A DNA stretch of 33,372 nt from an uncultured Clostridia bacterium (GTDB lineage: Bacteria; Bacillota; Clostridia; Lachnospirales; CAG-274): NCBI GenBank assembly GCA_949948985.1, contig CATLIG010000024.1, positions 1-33,372 of the forward strand, in the 5' to 3' direction. Below the pieces are notes generated by a model. It saw only the letters and a list, made by a program, of their open reading frames with translations. It had not been told where the DNA came from and did no database searches. Shown piece by piece: positions 16,079-24,885 of this stretch. Both the position numbers and the translations under genes were made by a program. How positions within the stretch are numbered: the stretch's first letter is position 1; the number at the start of each line of letters is the position of its first letter.

Positions 16079-18142
16079 ATGAAAAATATAAAAATAAGCG
16101 TTCGTTTGACTATATTATTGTCTTTTTGTGTTATTTGTGTGTTGGCGCTGTCTGTTTATTTTTTCAGTGCCATAAACAGAATAACCGACCAGTTTGAGAT
16201 ATTTGCCGACTCATGTATGCCGGCCGCGGCTTCAGCCGACAATATCAATAATTATTTGGAAAATTACAGAATAAGCGAGTACAATTATGTTATTATTGAT
16301 AACGCTGATGAAAAAAAAGAGGCTTCCAAGCTGATTAACGAATATTACAATTTAGTTCAGCAGGAAATATCAAATGTTGAGAAATATGATATGACATCTT
16401 CGGAAAGAGAGTATATAAACAGTTTTAAAAACTCGTGGAATAATTATATAAAACAGTCCCAGAAAGCAATGGATTTAAGTGCTGAAAGAAAAAACGCCGA
16501 GGCCTCCAGAATATTGACGGAAGACTCGGAACAGGAGTATACGGCGGCTAAAGACGCTGTAGGTAAGCTTATTTCCTCTAAAGAAAAAACAGCGAGAGAA
16601 GCTCAAGAGAAAGCACACGAAATACACACGGGAAGTACTGGCACTTCAGTTGTTATTGTGGTTGTTTTTATTGTGATTATTTTTGCGGCAAGTTTTGTAA
16701 TTATGCGGTCTATTAATTTTTCAATAAAAAATCTACGTTCTGCCGTTAAAAATATTTCAGAAGGCGGTATGGACGTAAAAATTGACATTGACGGAAAAGA
16801 TGAGCTGAGCGAACTTTCCAGAGATTTCAACAAAACAGTTTTACGACTTAATGAATATATTAAATACATAAATGAAATTACCGTTATTTTAGACGGAATT
16901 GCCAACGGAAATTTAAACTATGAACTTAAACAAGAGTATACAGGTGAATTTGGAAAAATTAAAAATTCCTTTGAAAATCTTTCAGAGGTGCTTAACGGAG
17001 CTATGGGCAGTATAACCCAAAGTTCAAACCAGGTTTCTGACGGAGCGGAGCAGGTTTCCGGAAGTATGCAGGAGTTTGCCAGAGGTACTATGGAGCAGGC
17101 GGATTTTGTTGAAAATCTTGTATTGTCAATAGACAATATATCAAATACAGTAAGTCTGAGCGCCGAAAATATAAAGGAAGCCGGACAGCTAGCTAATTCT
17201 TTTGGAAAAATAATAGAACAAAGCAATAAGCGTATGGAAGATATGACCAAATCTATGGAAGAAATAACAGATACTTCCGGAGAAATAAGCAAAATTATCA
17301 AGCTTATTGACGATATCGCTTTCCAAACAAATATTTTATCTCTTAATGCCGCTGTTGAGGCGGCAAGAGCCGGTACGGCGGGGAAAGGTTTTGCTGTTGT
17401 TGCGGATGAGGTAAGAAACTTAGCTACAAAAAGTGCGGAGGCGGCGAAAAATACAGCCGAACTTATTAAAAATTCTATTAAAGCTGTTGATAATGGTACC
17501 AAAATCGCTGATGATACGGCTGAAATTCTTAATTCAGCTGTTGAGGAAACCCAAAAGCTTATTGATACTATGAGTTCTATTTCTAAAGCAGGAGAAAGCC
17601 AGCTGGAGGCTGTTGAGCAAATAAGAGGAAGTGTTGAGCAGATTTCAAATATCGTCCAGAATAATTCAGCTATTGTGGAAGAATCTGTTTCAGTAAGTAC
17701 GCAGTTAAGCAATCAGGCGGAAAATCTTAAAGACCTTGTCGGAAAGTTTAATTTTAAAAAAGAGTATATGGATTATGATGATAATGATAACGGTTATGCT
17801 GATTTTAAGTCTTCTGATGTTCCTGAAATCAGACTTGAACCGACAGAATCATTTAATGCCATTCCTGCTGATAATAATATGGATTTTAGTATGAATTACG
17901 GGGCGGTTGATAATTCAGCTTTTAGTATGGATTACAGCGGCACTGATTCAGGATTTGATATGAACTATGATGATAATAGTTCAGGATTTGATGCGAGCTA
18001 TGAGAACAATGACTTTGATGCTCAGAACGAAATGTATGATGACCCACCGCAGATTGTCCTTACTGAAAATGCTGAAGACGCTTATGTTCCGGAAATAAAT
18101 CTTGTGAAAAATTATAATGACAATGGCTCTGATAAATATTAA
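16079..18142 (+). CDS. methyl-accepting chemotaxis protein with 4-helix-bundle sensor domain
   Basis: 687 residues. TM1 (about 10-31), extracellular helical domain (32-185, 4HB type, with a run of polar coiled coil), TM2 (189-209), HAMP (210-263), a second HAMP-like module (about 263-310), and the signalling domain with tip [21 protein letters not shown] (412-432) and [12 protein letters not shown]. The tail after 560 is unusual: acidic, aromatic and repetitive, with FSMNY/FSMDY/FDMNY/FDASY units (602-641) and three P-x-I-x-L segments (PEIRL 582-586, PQIVL 657-661, PEINL 671-675). No NWETF-like CheR anchor is visible. AAAGGAG lies 9 bases before ATG. It is divergent from the HD-GYP gene and ends at a strong terminator. 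Confidence 0.92.
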   Translation: MKNIKISVRLTILLSFCVICVLALSVYFFSAINRITDQFEIFADSCMPAAASADNINNYLENYRISEYNYVIIDNADEKKEASKLINEYYNLVQQEISNVEKYDMTSSEREYINSFKNSWNNYIKQSQKAMDLSAERKNAEASRILTEDSEQEYTAAKDAVGKLISSKEKTAREAQEKAHEIHTGSTGTSVVIVVVFIVIIFAASFVIMRSINFSIKNLRSAVKNISEGGMDVKIDIDGKDELSELSRDFNKTVLRLNEYIKYINEITVILDGIANGNLNYELKQEYTGEFGKIKNSFENLSEVLNGAMGSITQSSNQVSDGAEQVSGSMQEFARGTMEQADFVENLVLSIDNISNTVSLSAENIKEAGQLANSFGKIIEQSNKRMEDMTKSMEEITDTSGEISKIIKLIDDIAFQTNILSLNAAVEAARAGTAGKGFAVVADEVRNLATKSAEAAKNTAELIKNSIKAVDNGTKIADDTAEILNSAVEETQKLIDTMSSISKAGESQLEAVEQIRGSVEQISNIVQNNSAIVEESVSVSTQLSNQAENLKDLVGKFNFKKEYMDYDDNDNGYADFKSSDVPEIRLEPTESFNAIPADNNMDFSMNYGAVDNSAFSMDYSGTDSGFDMNYDDNSSGFDASYENNDFDAQNEMYDDPPQIVLTENAEDAYVPEINLVKNYNDNGSDKY

Positions 18143-18166
18143 ACATATTTTATGAAATAAGTTGTT

Positions 18167-18227
18167 AATTAGCAGACAGGTTAGGTTTTTTCATATGGAA
18201 TTGCTATAAGGTTTCAAAAGAAGTCTG
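18167..18227. repeat. decayed family-2 fragment
   Basis: Right end GTTTCAAAAGAAGTCT is clear (18211-18226). The left side (AGACAGGTTAGG) is only a weak partner. It lies just after the chemoreceptor stop. Confidence 0.45.
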
Positions 18228-18243
18228 CTTAATGTTTATCTAT

Positions 18244-18297
18244 AAAAAACAGTGAAAATAAATTCAATTACAATAATTTATTTTCACTGTTTTTTTA
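18244..18297 (+). terminator. intrinsic terminator of the second chemoreceptor gene
   Basis: AAAAAACAGTGAAAATAAAT and its exact inverse complement form a 21-bp stem around a 10-base loop, ending in seven T. It can act in both directions. Confidence 0.85.
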
Positions 18298-18399
18298 TAT
18301 TAACCTATTTTAAACTACCATAACACCATTTGACAAATGTTTTTCCGCCATATACTTTGCTTGATAAAAAAATATTTTATCAATTGTTACGCAAAAACA

Positions 18400-18565
18400 T
18401 ATAGTCACTCAACTTAAAAATGAGAAAAAGGAGGCGAGCTAAAAATTATTTTTACAAGGCGGTGGGAGGGGAGAGCATAGCTGACTGCCTATGCTGACCG
18501 ACGGCAACACAGCAAAAATGATTTTCAGTCGCCAAACTTGTTTATTTTTAAATTGATTGACTATA
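18400..18565. mobile_element. TATAGTC MITE (family 1), long form, 166 bp
   Basis: TATAGTCACTCAACTTAAAA left, AAATTGATTGACTATA right. It is close to the copy at 5865-6029 throughout, including AGGAGGCGAGCTAAAAAT and GACCGACGGCAACAC. It ends 12 bp from the stop of the minus-strand MocR gene. Just before it lies TTGATAAAAAAATATTTTATCAA, a small palindrome. Confidence 0.85.
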
Positions 18566-18577
18566 AGAAGATTGTGA

Positions 18578-19957
18578 TTATAGAGTTCCCCATGCCTTTT
18601 CCAGAAGAGTCAGTGCTTCTCTTATCTCAAAATGCTCAAGTCCGCCGAAACCAAATACAAAATATTTATCATTATACATTCCGCTTTCTCTGTAAAATGA
18701 ACGAGTCATTGGAACTATTTTTACTCCTTGTTCTCTTGCCGCATGCTCTATTTGATTTTCGGGAATATCTGTATTGAATTTTGCTATGAAGTGTGTTCCG
18801 TTTAGATTATCAGATATTTCTATTTTATTTCTGAAAGAGCATTTTTCAAGTTCTGAGAGCAAATAATCCCTTTTCTTAATATAAATGGTTTTCATTTGTT
18901 TAACGTGCTTCATAAAATAACCTTCCTGTATAAATTCTGCCAAAACCCACTGTTCGAAAAGATTTACAGGAGTGTAATAACTGTTTATGTAACTTTTCCA
19001 TTTTTTCAGAAGATGGTTTGGCAATACTATATAAGATGTTTTTATTGAAGGTCCTATTGTTTTTACAAAGTCGCCTATATATATTACTTTTTCATTTGTG
19101 TCAAGTCCTTGTATTGACATAATCGGTTTTTCATAAATAAACTCACTGTCATGATGAAATTCGACTATATAACGGTTTTTACGGGCATTTACCCATTCAA
19201 TAAGTTCATAACGCTGTTTTAAAGGCATAGTATAGCCTGCGGGATATTGGTGAGAAGGCATAACAAGCAGAATATTTATATTTGAGCCATTCAGAGCGTC
19301 TATTGAAAAACCGTTTTTTGTAACGTCAAGAAGGCATATTCTCTTATTACACATATTAACTGTGGAATACATTCTTTTCATACATGGATTTTCAAGACCA
19401 TAAACAGCATTTTTATCCATTATAAGCATAAGCATAAGAAGAAGATAGTCAAAACCGGCGCCTATTACAACTTGATTGTAATTACAGTTTATGCCCCTGA
19501 ATTCATGAAGATATTTTTTTATCGCTTTTTGCAAAATTCTCTCGCCAAAATTCTCTCCATGACCAAAAAGACTTGGATTTTCATAAATTGTATTTTTGTA
19601 AAGTTTTACCCATGTTTCATAAGGCATTTTTAATATGTCATTCGCGTTTATACTGAAATTATATATATAATCAGGAAAGTTTTCTTCCTCTTTCTCAATA
19701 AAAAAACCATTTCGGTTTCGTACGTAAAAGCCACTTCGGGGTTCTGATATAATATATCCGTCCGCCGCTAATTTCTGATAGGCAGACTCAACGGTGTTTT
19801 TATTTATTTTTAAGTGACTGCACAATGCTCTCCTTGAAGGAAGTTTTTCATTTTCTTTTAAATTTCCTCTTCGTATTTCTTTTAGCAAGTAATCATATAG
19901 TTGACGATACAAGGGAATATTACAATTATAATCAAATTCAATTGTGAAATTATTCAT
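18578..19957 (-). CDS. MocR/PdxR-family regulator: GntR winged helix fused to aminotransferase-like domain
   Basis: 459 residues. The N-terminal GntR-type winged helix (about 10-80) has PLYRQLYDYL, LPSRRALCSHLKINKNTVESAYQ and a wing GYIISEPRSGFYV. A linker leads to a type-I aminotransferase fold (about 110-455). In MocR proteins that domain binds PLP. The Schiff-base lysine is present (YIGDFVKTIGPSIK), but the usual EDDYDSEF reads EFHHDSEF, losing the Asp and Tyr that contact the PLP ring in GabR. It may bind PLP weakly or another ligand. GGGG lies 7 bases before ATG. Promoter candidate at 20082-20110. The regulated gene is not obvious: no transporter or pyridoxal enzyme gene is adjacent. Confidence 0.88.
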   Translation of the reverse strand: MNNFTIEFDYNCNIPLYRQLYDYLLKEIRRGNLKENEKLPSRRALCSHLKINKNTVESAYQKLAADGYIISEPRSGFYVRNRNGFFIEKEEENFPDYIYNFSINANDILKMPYETWVKLYKNTIYENPSLFGHGENFGERILQKAIKKYLHEFRGINCNYNQVVIGAGFDYLLLMLMLIMDKNAVYGLENPCMKRMYSTVNMCNKRICLLDVTKNGFSIDALNGSNINILLVMPSHQYPAGYTMPLKQRYELIEWVNARKNRYIVEFHHDSEFIYEKPIMSIQGLDTNEKVIYIGDFVKTIGPSIKTSYIVLPNHLLKKWKSYINSYYTPVNLFEQWVLAEFIQEGYFMKHVKQMKTIYIKKRDYLLSELEKCSFRNKIEISDNLNGTHFIAKFNTDIPENQIEHAAREQGVKIVPMTRSFYRESGMYNDKYFVFGFGGLEHFEIREALTLLEKAWGTL

Positions 19958-20081
19958 TCGGTTTTCCCCTTTCTTATTTATAAAAACAATATTACGGCAA
20001 AGGATAAAATGAATTTAACGCATTAAAATAAAATAATATTTACATAAATATTTTTGTTATATTCCATTCAGTATTTATTTA

Positions 20082-20110
20082 ATTATACTTTTATTATTAT
20101 AAATTGTCAA
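20082..20110 (-). promoter_or_regulatory. consensus sigma-A promoter of the MocR gene
   Basis: On the minus strand: TTGACA, 17 bp, TATAAT. It matches the consensus perfectly and gives a leader of about 120 nt before the start at 19957. Confidence 0.8.
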
Positions 20111-20164
20111 ATATATTAGAATTAATTTTGAATACTCTTATTGAAAATTTATACGCAAATTCCT

Positions 20165-20239
20165 TATAGTCAATCAACTTAAAAATAAATAAGTTTGGCA
20201 GCTAAAAATCCTTTCTCATTTTCAAGTTGATTAACTATA
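20165..20239. mobile_element. TATAGTC MITE (family 1), short form, 75 bp
   Basis: TATAGTCAATCAACTTAAAA left, CAAGTTGATTAACTATA right. The arms of the 5865-type long form are joined at the AAAGGAT junction; the GC-rich centre is absent. One arm has a G-to-A change (TTAACTATA). Confidence 0.85.
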
Positions 20240-20267
20240 AAAGGCAGTTTTTATGTTATCTCATAAT

Positions 20268-20296
20268 TTGACATAAAATTTTGACTGTGATATAAT
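20268..20296 (+). promoter_or_regulatory. consensus sigma-A promoter upstream of the lipoprotein gene
   Basis: TTGACA, 17 bp, TATAAT on the plus strand: a perfect match. The next gene on this strand starts 300 bp later (20597), with family-3 and family-4 repeats between. The gap 19958-20596 holds two promoters, one MITE, two repeats and no gene. Confidence 0.75.
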
Positions 20297-20312
20297 TGAA
20301 TTTGTTTAAAGC

Positions 20313-20372
20313 TATAATAGACCTGTTCAATAACTTTCGTAATAATGCCTGACAAATCTTTTTTCACCATAT
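20313..20372. repeat. family-3 repeat (AGACCTGTTCAATAACTT), uninterrupted copy
   Basis: TATAATAGACCTGTTCAATA, then ACTTTCGTAATAATGCCTGA and CAAATCTTTTTT. The same order recurs at 26247-26343, where a MITE interrupts it after AATA. Shorter relatives occur near 6104, 6876-6893, 12160-12172, 30048 and 30134. Confidence 0.6.
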
Positions 20373-20458
20373 TTTGGATGACTTTTTTGAAATATTTAGA
20401 AAGTTCTTGTGAAAATTAAACTTTAATTGAATAAAATCTTTTGTCGATAGTTACCATT

Positions 20459-20500
20459 TACAGCAATTCACAAAATTTTTAGTGCAAAACAAAAAATAAT
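20459..20500. repeat. family-4 repeat fragment (minus orientation)
   Basis: On the minus strand this reads TTTTGCACTAAAAATTTTGT followed by GAATTGCTG, matching plus-strand blocks at 21393-21429 and 32764-32801 (GTACTAAAAA..TTTG.GAATTG.TATA). Confidence 0.55.
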
Positions 20501-20596
20501 TCTTTGTTATATCGAATTTATTAAAACTTGTTTGTCTTATAACTACATAATAATAACAATAATTTGATATTAATTTTAATAAAAAGGGGCGGTTTT

Positions 20597-21232
20597 GTGA
20601 GAAAATTATACGCTGTTATTCTTTTTTGTACGGTGGTTGTGTTTGCCTGCGGATGCGGGGAAAATGATGATAATAAAATCAAAAAAACACGTCCGCTTCT
20701 TTCTGAAACGGAAAGTAAAGAACCGGAAAGATTATCTTCAACAAAAATAACAAAAAACGAAAAGCCGGGAGTTGCTGAAGATAATTCTTTTGATATGGAA
20801 AGAGAAGAGCCGTCACAGGCAGCCCAAAATTCATCTGTTGAAGGCGCGGGAGCTATTGTGTCCGGAAACGAAAACAGCAAAGAGTCCGACGGCGTGATAA
20901 GCGGACAGGGAGAAGGTGACAGTTTTGCCCCGGAGCAAAGCTCTTTATGGGAGTTTCCTTCACCTACTGAAAATTCATATAACGCTTATGTACGAAATAA
21001 TGAAAGAAATACATCTCCCATATATTTTGACGTGGCTCTTTCTGACGGGACTATTATATATAAATCCAAAGTTTTAGCGGTAGGAGAGGAAGACAGAGGA
21101 TTTAAGCTTGACAAAAGTTTAGCACCCGGTAATTATAATTGTATGGTAGTTTATCATATACTGGACAATGTGAATGATAAAGGAAAACTCAGCTGTGTTA
21201 ATATGGCGGTGGATATTCATATAAGAGGATAA
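20597..21232 (+). CDS. putative lipoprotein of unknown function
   Basis: 211 residues from the GTG at 20597, which has AAGGGG 7 bases upstream; an upstream ATG (20564) has no site and would spoil the signal. The N-terminus MRKLYAVILFCTVVVFACGC is a lipoprotein signal with Cys18 or Cys20 as the lipidation site. Residues 22-130 are a low-complexity Ser/Glu/Lys-rich spacer. The C-terminal ~85 residues look like a small beta-sandwich (YFDVALSDGTIIYKS, APGNYNCMVVYHI), of a type I recall in Firmicute surface proteins with the IYKS...L.PG.Y...V.Y pattern. Function unknown; the protein should sit on the outer face of the membrane. Confidence 0.75.
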   Translation: MRKLYAVILFCTVVVFACGCGENDDNKIKKTRPLLSETESKEPERLSSTKITKNEKPGVAEDNSFDMEREEPSQAAQNSSVEGAGAIVSGNENSKESDGVISGQGEGDSFAPEQSSLWEFPSPTENSYNAYVRNNERNTSPIYFDVALSDGTIIYKSKVLAVGEEDRGFKLDKSLAPGNYNCMVVYHILDNVNDKGKLSCVNMAVDIHIRG

Positions 21233-21309
21233 AGCTTTTAAGTCTATTGATTTAAGTGATTTGTTAAACACATAACTGATTATATCAGGGGTATTAAAAT
21301 TTGCTGGGT

Positions 21310-21387
21310 TATAGTCAATCAACTTAAAAATTGAACAAGTTCAGCGGATAAAAATCTTTTTGCTCATTTTCAAGTTGATTGACTATA
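21310..21387. mobile_element. TATAGTC MITE (family 1), short form, 78 bp
   Basis: TATAGTCAATCAACTTAAAA left, CAAGTTGATTGACTATA right, with AACAAGTTCAGCGGATAAAA, the arm of the 12173-12329 subfamily, in reverse orientation. The centre is deleted. Confidence 0.85.
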
Positions 21388-21392
21388 TTTTT

Positions 21393-21429
21393 TTATTGTT
21401 TCGTACTAAAAAATTTGTGAATTGATATA
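21393..21429. repeat. family-4 repeat fragment
   Basis: TTATTGTTTCGTACTAAAAA followed by ATTTGTGAATTGATATA. It matches 32764-32801 closely and 20459-20500 on the other strand. It lies 6 bp beyond a MITE. Confidence 0.55.
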
Positions 21430-21436
21430 TAGTGTT

Positions 21437-21498
21437 AAAAAATAAACAAAAATAGTATCATTATTATTTAATATGATTTTATTTTTGTTTATTTTTTT
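21437..21498 (+). terminator. intrinsic terminator between lipoprotein gene and ileS
   Basis: AAAAAATAAACAAAAAT pairs exactly with ATTTTTGTTTATTTTTT around a loop that itself holds an ATCA/TGAT stem, and T residues continue. It lies 200 bp after the lipoprotein stop and should isolate ileS. The gap 21233-21636 holds no gene. Confidence 0.75.
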
Positions 21499-21568
21499 GG
21501 ACAGGCTTAATGTTTTATCAATTATGTAACCGCAAAATAGAAATTATGTTTAAATTTAAAAAAAAGCC

Positions 21569-21598
21569 TTTACATATTGCGGGTAAACCTTGTATAAT
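21569..21598 (+). promoter_or_regulatory. sigma-A promoter of ileS
   Basis: TTTACA, 18 bp, TATAAT, giving a leader of only about 30 nt. That is too short for a T-box, and no T-box sequence is present. Confidence 0.7.
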
Positions 21599-21636
21599 AA
21601 TTATAAGTATGTACACAATAAAGGGAGGTTTTTAAG

Positions 21637-24600
21637 GTGTATGACAAAGTAACAACAAATTTGGATTTTGTTGAAAGAGAAAAAGAAATTTTATCTTTTT
21701 GGAAAAAAAATAATATATTTGAGAAAAGTATAGAAACAAGAGAAGGCTGTCCAAGGTTTACTTTTTACGATGGACCGCCTACCGCTAACGGCAAGCCTCA
21801 TATAGGGCATATAATTACACGTGTTGTTAAAGACATTATTCCAAGATACAAAACTATGAAGGGCTACAAGGTATTAAGAAAGGCAGGCTGGGATACTCAC
21901 GGTCTTCCTGTTGAACTTGAAATTGAAAAACAGCTTGGCATAAGCGGAAAGCCTCAAATTGAAAATTATGGGGTTGAGCCTTTTATTAAAAAATGCAAGG
22001 AAAGTGTTTTCAAATATGAAACTGAATGGCGCGAGATGAGCGACAGGGTTGGCTTTTGGGCGGATATGGACAAGCCTTATGTTACTTATCACAACGATTA
22101 TATAGAATCTGTATGGTGGGCCTTAAAACAAATATGGGAGAAAAAACTTTTATACAAGGGTCATAAAATTGTTCCTTACTGTCCAAGATGCGGTACCGCT
22201 CTATCAAGTCACGAGGTGGCTCAGGGTTATAAGGACGTAAAAGAAGTTTCAGCCATAGCTAAATTTAAGATAAAAGGAAAAGACAACGAATTCTTTTTAG
22301 CGTGGACGACTACTCCATGGACTTTGCCATCAAACGTTGCTCTTTGTGTGAATGCAGCGGAGGATTATGTAAAAGTGAAATGTGACAGTGAGATTTATAT
22401 TCTCGCGGACGCTCTTACATCAACTATTCTTTCTGACAAGAAATTTGACGTTATTGAAACAATGAAAGGCAAAGACCTTGAATACACGGAATATGAACCG
22501 CTTTTTGATTTTGCTTCTACAGATAAAAAAGCTTACTTTGTGACTTGTGATTCTTATGTCACTTTAACAGACGGTACGGGTATTGTTCATATTGCTCCAG
22601 CTTTTGGAGAGGACGATGCTAAGGTTGGCAAAAATTATGATTTGCCTTTTGTTCAGCTTGTTGATGAACAAGGTAAATTTATTGAGTGTGTTACGAACTG
22701 GAAAGGTATGTTTGTCAAAGATGCTGACAAGCTTATTATTAAAGAACTTGAAAAGTCAGGAAAGCTTTTCGCCGCTCTTCCTTTTGAACACAGCTATCCT
22801 TTCTGCTGGAGATGTGATACTCCTCTTCTTTATTACGCAAGAGATACATGGTTTATAAAAATGACTGAAGTTCGTGACAGGCTTGTCAAAAACAACGAAA
22901 CTGTTAAATGGATGCCTGAAAACATAAAACACGGAAGATTTGGAAACTTCCTTGAAAATGTAATTGACTGGGGATTAAGCCGTGAAAGATATTGGGGGAC
23001 TCCATTACCTATATGGGAGTGTGAATGCGGTCACAGACATGCTATAGGAAGTATTGAGGAACTCAAAGCCATGAGCGATAATTGTCCTGATGATATTGAA
23101 CTTCATAAGCCTTATATTGACAGTGTTTTACTGAACTGCCCTAAGTGCGGGGGAAAAATGAAACGTGTTTCAGAAGTTATTGACTGTTGGTTTGATTCAG
23201 GTTCTATGCCTTTCGCTCAGCTTCATTATCCTTTTGAAAATAAAGAGGAATTTGAGAAAAGTTTTCCTGCTGATTTTATATCGGAAGCTATTGACCAGAC
23301 AAGAGGCTGGTTTTACACTCTTATGGCTATTTCTACTTTACTCTTTGACAAAGCTCCTTATGAAAATGTGGTCGTACTTGGTCATGTTCAGGACAAGGAC
23401 GGTCAGAAAATGAGCAAGCATAAAGGAAATGTTGTCGATCCGTGGTCTATACTAAATAAACAGGGCGCCGACGCTGTAAGGTGGTATTTTTATACAAACA
23501 GCGCACCGTGGCTTCCAAGCAGATTTTATGAGGAAGCTGTAAACGAAGGACAGAGAAAGTTTATGGGTACTTTCTGGAATACTTATGCTTTCTTTGTTCT
23601 TTACGCTAATATTGATAATTTTAATCCTAACGATTATAAACTTGAGTATGACAAGCTTTCTCCTATGGATAAGTGGGTATTGTCAAAGCTTAATTCTCTT
23701 ATAAAATATGTTGACGAGTGTCTTGAAAAGTACAAACTTACAGAATCGTCAAGAGCTATGAGTGAATTTGTTGACGAACTCAGCAACTGGTATGTAAGAC
23801 GCTCCCGGGAAAGATTTTGGGGAAAAGATATGCCTCAGGACAAGATTAACGCTTATATGACTTTATACACTGTTTTAACAGAACTTGCTAAACTTTCCGC
23901 TCCTTATGTTCCTTTTATGGCGGAGAGTATTTATCAAAATCTTGTGAGAAATGTTTCCGAAAACGCTTGTGAAAGTGTTCATTTATGCGATTTTCCTGAA
24001 TATCATAAGGAATTTGTAAATTCCGAGCTTGAGAAAAATATGGAACTTGTTTTAAGTATAGTTGTGGCAGGACGCGCCGCCAGAAATACATCAGGTATTA
24101 AAAACCGTCAGCCTATCGGAAGAATGTTTGTAAAGGCTGAAAAAGAACTTCCCGAAATGTATCGTGATATTGTTACCGAAGAACTTAATATTAAAACAAT
24201 TGAGTTTAAAGACGATGTGTCTGAATTTACAAGCTACTCATTTAAGCCTCAGCTCCGTACCCTTGGTAAAAAATACGGAAAGCTTGTTCCGAAAATCGGA
24301 GAATATCTTAAATCTTCTAATGGCTCAGAACTTATGAAAGAGCTTAAAGAAAACAATATTATTAAATTTAATGTGGACGGCGATGAAATTGAGCTTTCTG
24401 AAGATGACGTCCTTATTGAAAACGCTCAGGCGGAGGGCTTTGCCGCTGAAAGCGATAGAAACGTTACTGTTGTTTTGGATACGGTTTTATCGGAAGAACT
24501 TATTGAAGAAGGTTTTGTCCGTGAAATTATAAGCAAAATTCAGACTATGAGAAAAGATTCAGGATTTGAGGTCCTTGACAGAATTAAGGTATTCTGCCAA

Positions 24601-24762
24601 GGAAACGAGAAAATAGCCGGAGTGTTTGAGAGAAACGGTGAGAGTATCAAAGCTGACGTGCTTGCGGACGATATTTCAGAGGGTATAGGCAAGTTTAGCA
24701 AAGAATGGAATATCAACGGTGAAAAGGTTACATTGTCCGTTGAGAAAATTACAGCAATTTAA
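21637..24762 (+). CDS. ileS: isoleucyl-tRNA synthetase, type 2-like
   Basis: Charges tRNA-Ile with isoleucine using ATP. 1041 residues, full length. Class I signatures: HIGH (55-58, in GPPTANGKPHIGHI) and KMSKH (591-595). The editing-domain entry reads WTTTPWTLPSN (223-233), and zinc-type cysteine pairs occur at CPRCG (182-186) and in the CECGH and CPKCGGK segments. The PPTANGKPHIGH, RYKTMKGYKV and GWDTHGLPVELEIEK blocks are those of the eukaryote-like type 2 enzyme rather than the E. coli type. The start is GTG with GGGAGG 8 bases before. It has its own promoter and a terminator behind it, so it is monocistronic. Confidence 0.96.
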   Translation: MYDKVTTNLDFVEREKEILSFWKKNNIFEKSIETREGCPRFTFYDGPPTANGKPHIGHIITRVVKDIIPRYKTMKGYKVLRKAGWDTHGLPVELEIEKQLGISGKPQIENYGVEPFIKKCKESVFKYETEWREMSDRVGFWADMDKPYVTYHNDYIESVWWALKQIWEKKLLYKGHKIVPYCPRCGTALSSHEVAQGYKDVKEVSAIAKFKIKGKDNEFFLAWTTTPWTLPSNVALCVNAAEDYVKVKCDSEIYILADALTSTILSDKKFDVIETMKGKDLEYTEYEPLFDFASTDKKAYFVTCDSYVTLTDGTGIVHIAPAFGEDDAKVGKNYDLPFVQLVDEQGKFIECVTNWKGMFVKDADKLIIKELEKSGKLFAALPFEHSYPFCWRCDTPLLYYARDTWFIKMTEVRDRLVKNNETVKWMPENIKHGRFGNFLENVIDWGLSRERYWGTPLPIWECECGHRHAIGSIEELKAMSDNCPDDIELHKPYIDSVLLNCPKCGGKMKRVSEVIDCWFDSGSMPFAQLHYPFENKEEFEKSFPADFISEAIDQTRGWFYTLMAISTLLFDKAPYENVVVLGHVQDKDGQKMSKHKGNVVDPWSILNKQGADAVRWYFYTNSAPWLPSRFYEEAVNEGQRKFMGTFWNTYAFFVLYANIDNFNPNDYKLEYDKLSPMDKWVLSKLNSLIKYVDECLEKYKLTESSRAMSEFVDELSNWYVRRSRERFWGKDMPQDKINAYMTLYTVLTELAKLSAPYVPFMAESIYQNLVRNVSENACESVHLCDFPEYHKEFVNSELEKNMELVLSIVVAGRAARNTSGIKNRQPIGRMFVKAEKELPEMYRDIVTEELNIKTIEFKDDVSEFTSYSFKPQLRTLGKKYGKLVPKIGEYLKSSNGSELMKELKENNIIKFNVDGDEIELSEDDVLIENAQAEGFAAESDRNVTVVLDTVLSEELIEEGFVREIISKIQTMRKDSGFEVLDRIKVFCQGNEKIAGVFERNGESIKADVLADDISEGIGKFSKEWNINGEKVTLSVEKITAI

Positions 24763-24802
24763 AAATAGACGGAGAAAAGAAATTATCTCAAAAATTTTGA
24801 TT

Positions 24803-24843
24803 TTTAAGGAAACGCTGATTAGTCGGTGTTTCCTTAAATTTTT
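24803..24843 (+). terminator. intrinsic terminator of ileS
   Basis: TTTAAGGAAAC (24803-24813) pairs with GTTTCCTTAAA (24828-24838), followed by TTTTTC. Confidence 0.75.
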
Positions 24844-24885
24844 CATAAGTTGTTTTTGTGATGACTCTGAAAGGGGAATACAATA

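Noticed and set aside
16918-17712. Long antisense open frame inside the second chemoreceptor gene (similar ones at 3356-3697, 4331-4750 and 4874-5314 in the first)
   Set aside because: These are antisense shadows of coiled-coil coding sequence; the sense frames have clear chemoreceptor domains.
21388-21636. T-box riboswitch before ileS
   Set aside because: No AGGGTGG-type T-box sequence or specifier stem, and the promoter lies only about 30-40 bp before the start codon.
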